A stretch of 23,685 nt of DNA from JBHGBM01 sp041946965 (GCA_041946965.1 JBHGBM010000087.1:1-23685); one strand, 5' to 3'. Positions 1 to 7,046 are shown, counted from the stretch's first letter. Notes: generated from the letters alone by a model not told the origin. Numbers and translations: made by a program.

Positions 1-1277
1 ATGCGCCAGTGGCGCACGATGTTCTCCACCACCACGATGGCGTCGTCCACCAGGATGCCAATCGAGAAAATCAGCGCGAACAGCGTGATGCGGTTCAGCG
101 TGTAGCCGTACAGGTAGAACACCGCCAGGGTGAGCGCCAGCGTCACCGGGATGGCCAGGAACACGATCAGCGACTCCCGCACTCCGAGCGTGATCCCGAC
201 CAGGATGCTGACCGAGATCACCGCGATCAGCATGTGCCATAACAGCTCGTTCGACTTCTCCTCCGCGGTATCGCCGTAATGGCGTGTGATCTCCACCTTC
301 ACGTCGGCGGGGATGACGGCGCCCTTGAGCGGCTCGATGCGCCGTTCCACATTCCTGGAGACCGTCACGGCGTTGGTGCCCTTGCGTTTGGCGACCGAAA
401 TGGTTACCGCCGGATCGAAGCTCCCGCCGGAGGAGTAGCGCACGTACTCGCGCGGCTCCTCGCCGCCGTCGCTGACCTCCGCCACGTTGCGCACCATGAT
501 GGGCCGGTTGTTCGCCACCCCCACCACCACGTTGCGCACATCGTCGGCATGCCGCAGGAATTCGCCGGTTTCCACCAGAAACTCCCGGTTGCCGCTCGAG
601 AATCGCCCCGCGGGCAGGCGCCGGTTGGAGAGGCCCAGCGCGCCCATTACCTGCATGGGCGTCAGCCCGTACGCCGCGAGCCTGCCGTCATCGAGCGTCA
701 CCGTGACCTGCCGGCGCTGCCCGCCGATGAGCTTCACCTCGGAAACGTCAGGCACCTGCTTGATGGCGTCCTGCACCTGCGCCGCCACCTGCCGCAACTG
801 GTAATCGCCGTAGCGCTTGCTCGTCAGGGTGAAAGCCAGAATGGGCACGTCGTCGATGGAGCGCGGCTTCACCAGCGGACCCGCCACTCCCGGCGGCATA
901 AGATCCAGGTTCGCGTAGAGTTTCTGGTTCAGGCGGACGATGGCCTTTTCCTCGTCCTGCCCCACGTAGAACCGCACGATGGCCATGGACATCCCCGGGC
1001 TGGAGGTCGAGTAGATGTACTCCACGCCGGGGATCTCCCACAGCAGTTTCTCCATCGGGCCGGTGACGCGCTGCTCCACTTCCCTGGCCGACGCTCCGGG
1101 CATCTGCACGAAGACATCGATCATGGGGACGATGATCTGCGGCTCCTCCTCGCGCGGCAGCTTGATGACGGAGAAGGCGCCGATGGCGAGCGCGAACAGG
1201 ATCGCCAGCGGCGTCAGCTTGGAGTTGATCCAGGCGCCGGCGAACTTGCCCGCCGGACCGAAGCGTTCCGCGCTCAC
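1..1277 (-). CDS. RND efflux pump, HAE1/AcrB type (3' end cut by window edge)
   Basis: This is the inner-membrane proton/drug antiporter of a tripartite efflux system. I translated 425 codons from a GTG at 1277; the rest lies to the left of the window. The start is fixed by a GTGA overlap with the stop of the adaptor gene upstream. Residues about 19-38 form TM1, ending in the acidic stretch LPREEEPQI. A periplasmic porter domain follows, with MPGASAREVEQRVTGPMEK and later IPGVEYIYSTSSPGMS typical of the family. The last visible segment is TM4, GILVDDAIVVVEN, with the Asp pair (about residues 411-412) that relays protons in AcrB-type pumps. This pair separates it from the heavy-metal class, which has a D-x5-D-x6-E pattern. 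Known of the family: export of hydrophobic or amphiphilic compounds. The substrate here cannot be told from sequence. Confidence 0.93.
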   Translation of the reverse strand, partial: MSAERFGPAGKFAGAWINSKLTPLAILFALAIGAFSVIKLPREEEPQIIVPMIDVFVQMPGASAREVEQRVTGPMEKLLWEIPGVEYIYSTSSPGMSMAIVRFYVGQDEEKAIVRLNQKLYANLDLMPPGVAGPLVKPRSIDDVPILAFTLTSKRYGDYQLRQVAAQVQDAIKQVPDVSEVKLIGGQRRQVTVTLDDGRLAAYGLTPMQVMGALGLSNRRLPAGRFSSGNREFLVETGEFLRHADDVRNVVVGVANNRPIMVRNVAEVSDGGEEPREYVRYSSGGSFDPAVTISVAKRKGTNAVTVSRNVERRIEPLKGAVIPADVKVEITRHYGDTAEEKSNELLWHMLIAVISVSILVGITLGVRESLIVFLAIPVTLALTLAVFYLYGYTLNRITLFALIFSIGILVDDAIVVVENIVRHWR

Positions 1278-2428
1278 GGCCGGACCTCCACACGCGCTCC
1301 ATCGGTAAGGGTCAACGGCAAGGGGAAGACGATTTTCTCGCCGCCCTCGAGCCCGGAGAGCACCTCCACCTGACCGCCGGATTTCTGCCCCAGCGTGACC
1401 AGCCGCGTGCGCGCCACTCCGTTGTCAACCACCATCACCGATTGGAGTTGCCCGCGGGACTGGATGGCGCCCTCGGGCACCGCGATCACGCTGCGCGTGC
1501 CCATGGGGAACACGGCGCGTCCGAACACGCCCGTGCGAATCTGCGGCACGGGCGGCAGGTCGAGCTTCACGGTGTAGGCGCGCGAGCCCGGATCGACCGC
1601 CGGAACAATCTCGCTCACCCGCGCATTCAGCGCCCGGTCGAGCGCCTCGATCCTCACCACGGCGGTCTGACCCAGCTTGATGTAGGGCAGGCGCGATTCC
1701 TCCACCTGCGCCTCCAGCCGGAAGGTTCCCTCGCGCTCCAGCGTGAGCAGCGGCGCGCCGGGAGCCGCCATGCTGCCGGCTTCGGCTTGCTTCGCCGTAA
1801 CCACGCCGGCGAAGGGCGCGGCAATGGTCGCGTAGCTGCGCATCACCCCGGCCGCGGCGCGCGCCTGCTCGGCCTGCGCGATCCGCGCATCCACCTGCGA
1901 GCGCTTGGCCACGGCCATCTCATAGTTGGCGCGCGCGGCTTTCAGGCGCGTGGAAGCCTCGTCGTACTCCTGGTTGGAGACGGATTTCTTCTTGAACAGG
2001 TCGTCCATGCGGCGGAAGGTGACTGCGGCGAGTTCCATGTTGGCCTTGGCCGCGGCAACGGCGTTATCGGCCTCCGGAATGGCGGCGCGGGCTTCCTGCT
2101 GGCCGGCCTCGGCGCGGCGGTATTCGGCTTCCAGGTCGCGCGCGTCGATGGTAGCCAGCACCTGGCCCTCGCGGACGCGGTCGCCTACCGAAACCCGCAT
2201 CTCGCGCACGTAGCCCATCACCTTGGCGGAAATCACGGCGGTGGTGCGCGCTCTGACGGTGCCACTGGCTTCGTAGTTGTTGCTCCAGACCGCGGGCGCG
2301 GCGGTCGCCACCCGCACCGTGACCGGAGGAGCCGCCGCCGCCTCGGCCTTCTTGGGGGTTTTCTCTCCGCCGCAGGCGGCCATCAGCAGGAGCGCGGGAA
2401 CCAGCGTGGCAAGTGTCGCTTGTTTCAT
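1274..2428 (-). CDS. RND efflux periplasmic adaptor (membrane fusion lipoprotein)
   Basis: This 384-residue adaptor links the inner-membrane RND pump to the outer-membrane TolC channel. The N-terminus is a lipoprotein signal, LLLMAAC, with the lipidated Cys at residue 19. An Ala/Glu-rich low-complexity linker follows. The first half of a biotinyl-lipoyl-like domain reads VSVGDRVREGQVLATIDARDL (about residues 80-100). A long alpha-helical hairpin rich in Ala, Glu and Arg comes next, and then the second lipoyl half, ATIAAPFAGVVTAKQAEAG. The C-terminal beta-barrel and membrane-proximal region ends in a typical VLSGLEGGEKIVFPL segment. It lies 10 bases after the TolC gene stop and overlaps the pump gene by GTGA, so the three are one operon. 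Export of organic compounds is inferred from its AcrB-type partner. Confidence 0.95.
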   Translation of the reverse strand: MKQATLATLVPALLLMAACGGEKTPKKAEAAAAPPVTVRVATAAPAVWSNNYEASGTVRARTTAVISAKVMGYVREMRVSVGDRVREGQVLATIDARDLEAEYRRAEAGQQEARAAIPEADNAVAAAKANMELAAVTFRRMDDLFKKKSVSNQEYDEASTRLKAARANYEMAVAKRSQVDARIAQAEQARAAAGVMRSYATIAAPFAGVVTAKQAEAGSMAAPGAPLLTLEREGTFRLEAQVEESRLPYIKLGQTAVVRIEALDRALNARVSEIVPAVDPGSRAYTVKLDLPPVPQIRTGVFGRAVFPMGTRSVIAVPEGAIQSRGQLQSVMVVDNGVARTRLVTLGQKSGGQVEVLSGLEGGEKIVFPLPLTLTDGARVEVRP

Positions 2429-2438
2429 GGGATCAGTC

Positions 2439-3779
2439 CTATCGATTCAGAATTTCGGAATCCGGTGTCAGGACGCCGGCGGAAAGTTGCAGCATCGTGG
2501 CGGCCACACGCTGATCGTGCAGCGCCACCAGGTAACGGGTGCGGCTGTCGAGCGCCGCGGTTTCGTTGCGCAGCAGGTCGGTGACGGTGGCCAGCCCGGC
2601 CGCATAGCGGTTCTGGGTGATGCGCAGGCTCTCCTGCGACTCCGCCATGGAAGCCTTGGCGACCTCGATGCGCTCGGTGGCGGCGCGCAGGTCCGCCCAG
2701 GCGCGGCGCACGCCCAGCCGCACGGCGGAATCCGCGCGGCCCTGTTCGGCCTTGGCGCGCTCGAGGCCGAATTTCGCCTCTTCGATCCGCGCCTTGTCGC
2801 CGAAGCCGTTGAACAGGTTCCACTTGAGCGATACCGCCGCGGTCCAGTTGGCGGCCGCCCCGGTGAAGAAACGGCGGCGGTCGATCTCCGCCCCGGCCCT
2901 CACCCCCACCTGCGGCAGCAGCGAGGAGCGTGCCAGGTCCGATTGCACGCGCGCCAGGTTCATGGCGATGCGCGATTCGCGGGTTTCGGGGCGGTTTTCG
3001 CTGGCGAGCTTCTCGTACTCGGCCAGCTCGCGCTCCGGCACGTCCGCCGCGCTCAGCGGGGTGGTGAGCCGGTGCTCGGTTTCGAGCGGCAGACCCAGAA
3101 CGTCGTTCAGCGCCGCCCGCACCACCGCCAGGTCCGCCTGCCGCTTGATCTCCTGCTCCCGCACGGCGGCCAGGTGTACGCGGATCGAGAGCACGTCCAC
3201 GTCGGTCGACATACCCGCGGCACGCACGGTCTCCGCCCGCCGCAGGTCGGCTTCGGCCGAACGCACCGCTTCCCGCGCGGCGGCCAGGCTTTCCGAGGCC
3301 AGCACGGCGCCGAGATACGCGCGTACTACTCCGGAAAGCACGTCCATCTCCGCGCGCCGGTTCTCCTCGCCGGAGAGGTCGTGCATCAGCTCCGCCGACT
3401 TCACGCCGTTGCGGATCTGGCCGGCATCGTAGATCACCTGGTCCACGGTCAACTGCGACTGGAAGTTGTTGACCGCGTCGGGATGGTTCAGCGGGCCGAT
3501 GGCGAAATTCTCCGCGCCGAAGCGCCGCTGCGTCAGCAGGGTGCTGAAGACCATCACGGGATTATCGCTGCGCAGCGCATTTTCGCTATAGTTCAGCTTG
3601 GGGAGCCAGTTGCTTCCGGCCTGCGTGATGCGCGTCCGGGCGGCTTTTACGTTCGCCGCCGAGGCTTCCAGCGCTTTATTGTGTTCCAGCGCCGTGCGCA
3701 CGGCGTCGCGGAGGGAAAGCGGGGACTGCGCCGCGAGCGGCGCGGCCACCAGAGCGAAGAGTAGAGTTTGCCGTCTCAT
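2439..3779 (-). CDS. TolC family outer-membrane efflux channel
   Basis: This 446-residue protein is the first gene of the efflux operon. It has a short Sec signal peptide, LLFALVAAPLAAQS, and then two repeated TolC-type helical halves. The first half opens with LSLRDAVRTALEHNKALEAS, the standard start of OEP repeats. Long helices rich in Ala, Arg and Glu follow. The second half carries AAVSLKWNLFNGFGDKARIEEA, the usual beta-strand to helix transition, and NRYAAGLATVTDLLRNETAAL, the usual end of repeat two. Trimers of this family form a channel across the outer membrane and periplasm. Placing the channel gene before adaptor and pump is common outside Enterobacteria. Its ATG lies 18 bases from the edge of the 56-bp palindrome, which probably regulates it. 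The ribosome-binding site is weak. Confidence 0.95.
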   Translation of the reverse strand: MRRQTLLFALVAAPLAAQSPLSLRDAVRTALEHNKALEASAANVKAARTRITQAGSNWLPKLNYSENALRSDNPVMVFSTLLTQRRFGAENFAIGPLNHPDAVNNFQSQLTVDQVIYDAGQIRNGVKSAELMHDLSGEENRRAEMDVLSGVVRAYLGAVLASESLAAAREAVRSAEADLRRAETVRAAGMSTDVDVLSIRVHLAAVREQEIKRQADLAVVRAALNDVLGLPLETEHRLTTPLSAADVPERELAEYEKLASENRPETRESRIAMNLARVQSDLARSSLLPQVGVRAGAEIDRRRFFTGAAANWTAAVSLKWNLFNGFGDKARIEEAKFGLERAKAEQGRADSAVRLGVRRAWADLRAATERIEVAKASMAESQESLRITQNRYAAGLATVTDLLRNETAALDSRTRYLVALHDQRVAATMLQLSAGVLTPDSEILNR

Positions 3780-3796
3780 TTGCTTTCAAGCTCAGA

Positions 3797-3852
3797 GGAT
3801 GCAGCCGCGGCGGCGGCGTGACACGTGTCACCCCGGCGGCGGGTCTGCATCC
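3797..3852. promoter_or_regulatory. 56-bp concentric palindrome in divergent promoter region (putative operator)
   Basis: A perfect 14-bp palindrome, GTGACACGTGTCAC, occupies 3818-3831. It sits at the exact centre (3824.5) of a larger inverted repeat whose outer arms GGATGCAG (3797-3804) and CTGCATCC (3845-3852) are also perfect. Between them the GC-rich arms match at 8 of 13 positions, so 23 of 28 pairs agree overall. It lies between the divergent starts of the tolC-like gene (3779, minus) and the osmC-like gene (3873, plus), where a terminator would make no sense, and no T tract follows. A dimeric repressor site, for example for a TetR or MarR protein, is the likeliest reading. No such regulator is encoded in the window. 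Confidence 0.5.
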
Positions 3853-3872
3853 GGGAAAGTGGGAATCGATAG

Positions 3873-4274
3873 ATGGAGATCACCGTTCAACACCTTGGAG
3901 ACGTGAAGTTCGAAGTCGCCGCCCGCGGCCATCGCGTGGTTTGCGACCAGCCGCCCGATAACGGCGGCGCCGATGCCGGCATGTCGCCCCCCGAGTTTCT
4001 GCTGGCTTCGCTGGCGACCTGCGCGGGATATTACGCAGTTTACTACCTGAAAAGCCGAAACCTGCCGCTCGAAGGCGTCGGGGTGCGGGTTACGGCGGAC
4101 AAGGAACTTAAGCCCGCCCGCATGACGAACTTCCGCATCGAGGTCAACGTGCCGGAAATCGAGGAGCGGCACCGCGAGGGCGTGCTGCGAGCGGTGAAGA
4201 GCTGTCTGGTACACAATACGCTGTTGCAGGCTCCGGCGATCGAGACCGTCGTACAGACCGCCGTGCGAGCTTAG
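3873..4274 (+). CDS. OsmC family protein (thiol peroxidase-like)
   Basis: This 133-residue protein has the full OsmC/Ohr fold order: an N-terminal beta hairpin (EITVQHLGDVKFEVAARGH), then the conserved MSPPEFLLASLATCAGYY with the peroxidatic Cys at residue 50. The second Cys is at 111 in VKSCLVHNTLL. The pair, about 60 residues apart, is the redox centre of family members that reduce organic hydroperoxides in the cytoplasm. The N-terminal GxxP-type loop (CDQPPDNGGADAGM) resembles the general OsmC branch rather than strict Ohr. Length is close to the family norm. It is transcribed away from the efflux operon across a shared palindrome, so both could answer the same chemical stress; that is inference. 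No signal peptide. Confidence 0.92.
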   Translation: MEITVQHLGDVKFEVAARGHRVVCDQPPDNGGADAGMSPPEFLLASLATCAGYYAVYYLKSRNLPLEGVGVRVTADKELKPARMTNFRIEVNVPEIEERHREGVLRAVKSCLVHNTLLQAPAIETVVQTAVRA

Positions 4275-4300
4275 GCATATTATGGGTCTTCGCTACAATT

Positions 4301-4310
4301 GGAGCGAGGA
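4301..4310 (+). promoter_or_regulatory. Shine-Dalgarno sequence fixing the GTG start of the first sigma gene
   Basis: GGAGCGAGGA ends six bases before the GTG at 4317. An in-frame TTG at 4299 would overlap this site and have no ribosome-binding site of its own, so GTG is preferred. A possible -10 (TACAAT, 4294-4299) lies just upstream but has only a poor -35. Confidence 0.6.
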
Positions 4311-4316
4311 CGAACT

Positions 4317-4922
4317 GTGGAGCGCGATACAGAAGTGGAGCTGGCCCGGCAGTTGGTGGCCGGCGAGCCCGAGGCCTTCGAGCGTTTTGTGGAACATTTC
4401 CGGTCCAAGATCTTCCAGTACAGTTGGCTGATGTGCGGCCAACGGGAGGACGCCGAGGAGGTCGCCCAGGAGACCCTTCTCAAGGTGTTCGAGAACTTCA
4501 ACCAGTTGCGCGAGCCGGAGCGCGTCCGCCCCTGGGTTTTCCGTATCGCCAAGAACGCCTGCCTCATGAAGCGCCGCAAGAGCGTGTTCGCACCCAAGCA
4601 GGAAATCTCGCTCGACGAACTGATGCCTACGCTTCAGCAGGATGGCGACGCCGTCAAGCTCGAAATCGCCGACTGGTCCGGCCTGCCGGACCGCGAACTC
4701 CTGCGCGGCGAACTGCGCCGCGTGCTCGAGCGGGCCATAGGCGACCTGCCCGATACTTACCGCTCGGTCATGCTGCTGCGCGACGTGGAGGAGCTTTCGA
4801 CCGAAGAGACCGCGCAGGTTCTGGACATCACCCCCGACACGGTCAAGACCCGCCTGCACCGCGCGCGGCTCGCGGTGCGGCAGAAGCTGGATGCGTACCT
4901 GAAAGCCGTCACGGTGAACTGA
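4317..4922 (+). CDS. ECF-type RNA polymerase sigma factor (first cassette)
   Basis: This is a 201-residue alternative sigma factor from the preferred GTG; a TTG at 4299 would add six residues. Region 2 is clear: FVEHFRSKIFQYSWLMCG, then EDAEEVAQETLLKVFENF (core RNA polymerase binding) and RPWVFRIAKNACLMKRRKS (-10 recognition). A linker holds the EISLDEL motif seen in many ECF proteins. Region 4 contains LPDTYRSVMLLRDVEELST and the helix-turn-helix ETAQVLDITPDTVKTRLHRAR for the -35. Regions 1 and 3 are missing, as expected for ECF factors. The stop is one base from the start of a zinc anti-sigma gene, so the pair is co-translated and the sigma is probably held inactive by that partner. Which signal releases it is not visible. 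Confidence 0.95.
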   Translation: MERDTEVELARQLVAGEPEAFERFVEHFRSKIFQYSWLMCGQREDAEEVAQETLLKVFENFNQLREPERVRPWVFRIAKNACLMKRRKSVFAPKQEISLDELMPTLQQDGDAVKLEIADWSGLPDRELLRGELRRVLERAIGDLPDTYRSVMLLRDVEELSTEETAQVLDITPDTVKTRLHRARLAVRQKLDAYLKAVTVN

Positions 4923-4923
4923 G

Positions 4924-5202
4924 ATGAGCACGCACCACGACCATCAATCCGGAAGCTGCAAAGAGGTTTTCGCACTGCTCTCCGATTACCTCGACCTGGA
5001 GCTTCCGCCCGAAACCTGCGAGGAAATCAGAGAACACCTCGCCGGCTGCCCGCCCTGCATCGAATTCGCCGAGAGTCTCCGCAAGACCATCGACCTGTGC
5101 CGGGGATACGAACCCACCGAATTGCCTGGCCCGATTGAAGAAGACGCCCGCCGGAAGTTGATGGACGCCTACCGCAAGATGCTGGCCTCCAGGGGCAAGT
5201 AA
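4924..5202 (+). CDS. Soluble zinc-finger anti-sigma factor (zf-HC2)
   Basis: This 92-residue protein has the anti-sigma zinc motif H38-x3-C42-x2-C45 (EHLAGCPPC), with C12 or C32 as likely extra ligand. The N-terminus is His-rich (STHHDHQSG). The helical segment CKEVFALLSDYLDLELPPE is the standard part that clamps ECF sigma regions 2 and 4. There is no membrane segment, so this is a cytoplasmic anti-sigma. Zinc anti-sigmas of this shape can be redox-sensitive because cysteine oxidation releases zinc; that mode is inferred, not shown. Its placement one base after the sigma stop makes that sigma its cognate partner. Confidence 0.9.
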   Translation: MSTHHDHQSGSCKEVFALLSDYLDLELPPETCEEIREHLAGCPPCIEFAESLRKTIDLCRGYEPTELPGPIEEDARRKLMDAYRKMLASRGK

Positions 5203-5206
5203 CTTT

Positions 5207-5239
5207 TTGCCTCCCCCTTGCCTCCCCGCGCGTATACGC
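5207..5239 (+). promoter_or_regulatory. Direct repeat and small palindrome ahead of the second sigma gene
   Basis: TTGCCTCCCC occurs twice, at 5207-5216 and 5218-5227, one turn (11 bp) apart. It is followed by the 10-bp palindrome GCGTATACGC at 5230-5239. The ribosome-binding GAGAGG and the ATG at 5253 come next. This is the only non-coding gap inside the sigma cluster, so it may hold a second promoter, but I cannot assign clear -35/-10 boxes. Confidence 0.3.
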
Positions 5240-5252
5240 TTGGTGAGAGGCG

Positions 5253-5750
5253 ATGACAGCCGCCGATTTCACCGAACTGCTCACGGAACACCAGGCCATG
5301 GTTTTCAGCATCGCCTGGCACTATCTGCGCGACCGGAGCGTGGCGGAGGAAGTCGCCCAGGACGTTTTTCTTAGTCTTTATAAGCACTTGGACGGGCTCG
5401 AATCACGGCAGCACGTCACCTACTGGCTGCGCCGGGCCGCCGCCAACCGCGCCATCGACTACGGGCGCAGGCGGCGCGTGCGGCCGCAGGTGAGCCTGGA
5501 TGACGTGCCGGAACTCTCGACTCCGGCCGACCCTGGCGATCCGTTTCTGGGCGAGCGGCTGCGGCAGCTTGTGGCCTCGCTCCCCGAGAAGGCCCGCATG
5601 GTGGTGGTGCTCCGGTATCAGGAGGAACTGGGGCTGGAGGAGATCGCCCGGATTTTGGAAATCCCGGTGGGCACCGTGAAAAGCCAGCTCCAGCGTGCGC
5701 TGGCGATGCTGCGCGAGAAGGCCTGCCGGACGATAGGTGTGGCGATATGA
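5253..5750 (+). CDS. ECF-type RNA polymerase sigma factor (second cassette)
   Basis: This 165-residue sigma factor differs from the first one. Region 2 reads LLTEHQAMVFSIAWHYLRD, SVAEEVAQDVFLSLYKHL and HVTYWLRRAAANRAIDYGRRRR. Region 4 reads LVASLPEKARMVVVLRYQEE and the helix-turn-helix LEEIARILEIPVGTVKSQLQRA. It is 36 residues shorter than its neighbour because of a shorter linker and ends. The start ATG follows GAGAGGCG at a good distance. Its stop overlaps the next gene by ATGA, so a 102-residue single-pass membrane protein is its likely partner. The 50-base gap in front and the second partner gene suggest it is a separate regulatory unit from the first sigma. Confidence 0.94.
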   Translation: MTAADFTELLTEHQAMVFSIAWHYLRDRSVAEEVAQDVFLSLYKHLDGLESRQHVTYWLRRAAANRAIDYGRRRRVRPQVSLDDVPELSTPADPGDPFLGERLRQLVASLPEKARMVVVLRYQEELGLEEIARILEIPVGTVKSQLQRALAMLREKACRTIGVAI

Positions 5751-6055
5751 ACCTGGATCAGGAACTTAAGAACGCGCTCGGCCGGAAGGAGCCGCCCGAG
5801 GGCTTCGCCGCCCGGGTGATGGCCCAGGTGCGCGAGCGGGAAGCGGGGCCGCGATGGATGGCGTGGTTTCAAAAGCCCGTCATGGCATGGGCGTTCGCCG
5901 CGGCGTTTTGCCTGATGCTGTTGGCCGGCATTCAGTTTCAGAACGCGCGCCTGGAGCAGGCCCGGGGCGAAAAGGCAAAAGAACAACTGATGACGGCATT
6001 ACGCATCGCAGGCCAAAAGCTCCATGAAGTGCAGGTCAAGGTGAACCGAATATGA
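5747..6055 (+). CDS. Small single-pass membrane protein, putative anti-sigma partner
   Basis: This 102-residue protein has an N-terminal cytoplasmic part (MNLDQELKNALGRKEPPEGFAARVMAQ) followed by one membrane helix at about residues 45-63 (VMAWAFAAAFCLMLLAG). A charged C-terminal helix (about 64-100), likely coiled coil, ends in KLHEVQVKVNRI. There is no zinc motif. Gene order, ATGA overlaps on both sides and the N-terminal PPEGFAARVMAQV-type segment, common in small proteins next to ECF sigmas, suggest a membrane-bound anti-sigma. The family is not one I can name with certainty, so the role is inferred from context. Confidence 0.75.
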   Translation: MNLDQELKNALGRKEPPEGFAARVMAQVREREAGPRWMAWFQKPVMAWAFAAAFCLMLLAGIQFQNARLEQARGEKAKEQLMTALRIAGQKLHEVQVKVNRI

Positions 6056-6579
6056 ATCTGACGGCAATCGCTCTCCTGGCGATCGTGGCGGCGGGCCAGG
6101 AGTTCAAAATTCCGCTCAATATCGAAAAACTGGCGGCCAAGGCGTCGGAAACCGTCGAGGTGACTCTTGACGGCGCCATGCTGCAACTGGCCGGAAAGGT
6201 ATTGTCCGAGAAGCGTGCCGATGAGGCGCAGGTGAAGAAGCTGATCCAGGGTTTGAAGGGCGTCTTCGTGCGCGCCTTCGAGTTCAGTTCCCCGGGCCAG
6301 TACACGCAGGCCGACCTGGAATCGCTGCGGTCGCAACTGCGCGCGCCCGAGTGGTCCCGTATCGTGGGCATCCGCAGCGCCAAGGGCGAGAACGCCGACG
6401 TGTTCCTGAGAATGAACGTTAACCAGATTATCGGGCTGGTGGTGATCGCCGCCGAACCCAAGGAGCTCGCGGTAGTCTACATCGACGGCCCCATCGACCC
6501 CGCCCAGTTGACGGCGCTCAGCGGCCAGTTCGGCATTCCCAAACTGGAAGGGCAGATCCGCAAGGAGACCACGAAATGA
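6052..6579 (+). CDS. Exported DUF4252-like protein
   Basis: This 175-residue protein begins with a short hydrophobic signal (LTAIALLAIVAAGQEFK). The mature part has the DUF4252 pattern: DIPLNIEKLA-like opening (FKIPLNIEKLAAKAS), then VEVTLDGAMLQLAGKVL, VKKLIQGLKGVFVRAFEFS, WSRIVGIRSAKGENADVFLR and the closing LVVIAAEPKELAVVYIDGPID. The function of the family is unknown; members often sit beside ECF sigma genes in several phyla. Here it is joined to the upstream membrane protein by ATGA and to the next gene by ATGATG. It is probably periplasmic or surface-exposed and part of the same regulon or signal path. Confidence 0.85.
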   Translation: MNLTAIALLAIVAAGQEFKIPLNIEKLAAKASETVEVTLDGAMLQLAGKVLSEKRADEAQVKKLIQGLKGVFVRAFEFSSPGQYTQADLESLRSQLRAPEWSRIVGIRSAKGENADVFLRMNVNQIIGLVVIAAEPKELAVVYIDGPIDPAQLTALSGQFGIPKLEGQIRKETTK

Positions 6580-7046
6580 TGCGGCTGGCGGCGGCTCTCG
6601 CGCTCGCCGCCGGCATGCTGCCGGCAGGCGACCGCCAGTTCGATGCCCTGGTGCGCGGCGTGGAATCCGATTACGGCGTCAGCCGCACCCGCATCCCGTT
6701 CTTCGGCGTGGTCAACTTCTTCGTCAAGGTCGCCCGCCCGGCGGGAACCCGCGACCTGCGGCTGGCGGTGTTCGAGGATTTCAGCCCGGGCGGCGACTTC
6801 ACCTCGCGCCTGGAAAGCCGCCTGGATCCTGCCTGGCGTCCCATGGTGCGGGTGCATTCCCGCCGCAATGGCGAGCGCACCGCCATCTATGTGCAAATGG
6901 GCAAGGATCTTCGTCTGCTGATCGCCGCCGCCGAGCGCCGCGAGACTTCGCTGATCCAGTTGCGCCTGAACCAGCGGGCCCTGCTGAAGTGGATCGAAGA
7001 CCCGGCGCGCCGCGCATGGGATAGGAACCGATCTACGGACCGGTAA
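6576..7046 (+). CDS. Second exported protein, divergent DUF4252-like paralog
   Basis: This 156-residue protein has a signal peptide (RLAAALALAAGMLPAG). It keeps the outline of its neighbour: FFVKVARPAGTRDLRLAVFEDFS corresponds to VFVRAFEFS, WRPMVRVHSRRNGERTAIYVQ to WSRIVGIRSAKGENADVFLR, and LRLLIAAAERRETSLIQLRLN to LVVIAAEPKELAVVYIDGP. It thus looks like a duplicated and diverged copy; the N-terminal strand region is different and the middle is more basic. The start is the ATGATG overlapping the previous stop. Its last 14 bases overlap the convergent pectate lyase gene. Function unknown. Confidence 0.75.
   Translation: MMRLAAALALAAGMLPAGDRQFDALVRGVESDYGVSRTRIPFFGVVNFFVKVARPAGTRDLRLAVFEDFSPGGDFTSRLESRLDPAWRPMVRVHSRRNGERTAIYVQMGKDLRLLIAAAERRETSLIQLRLNQRALLKWIEDPARRAWDRNRSTDR

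Noticed and set aside
3818..3831. Reading the CACGTG centre of the palindrome as a eukaryotic E-box or a terminator
   Set aside because: The context is bacterial and divergent; a terminator is not expected between two starts, and no T tract follows.
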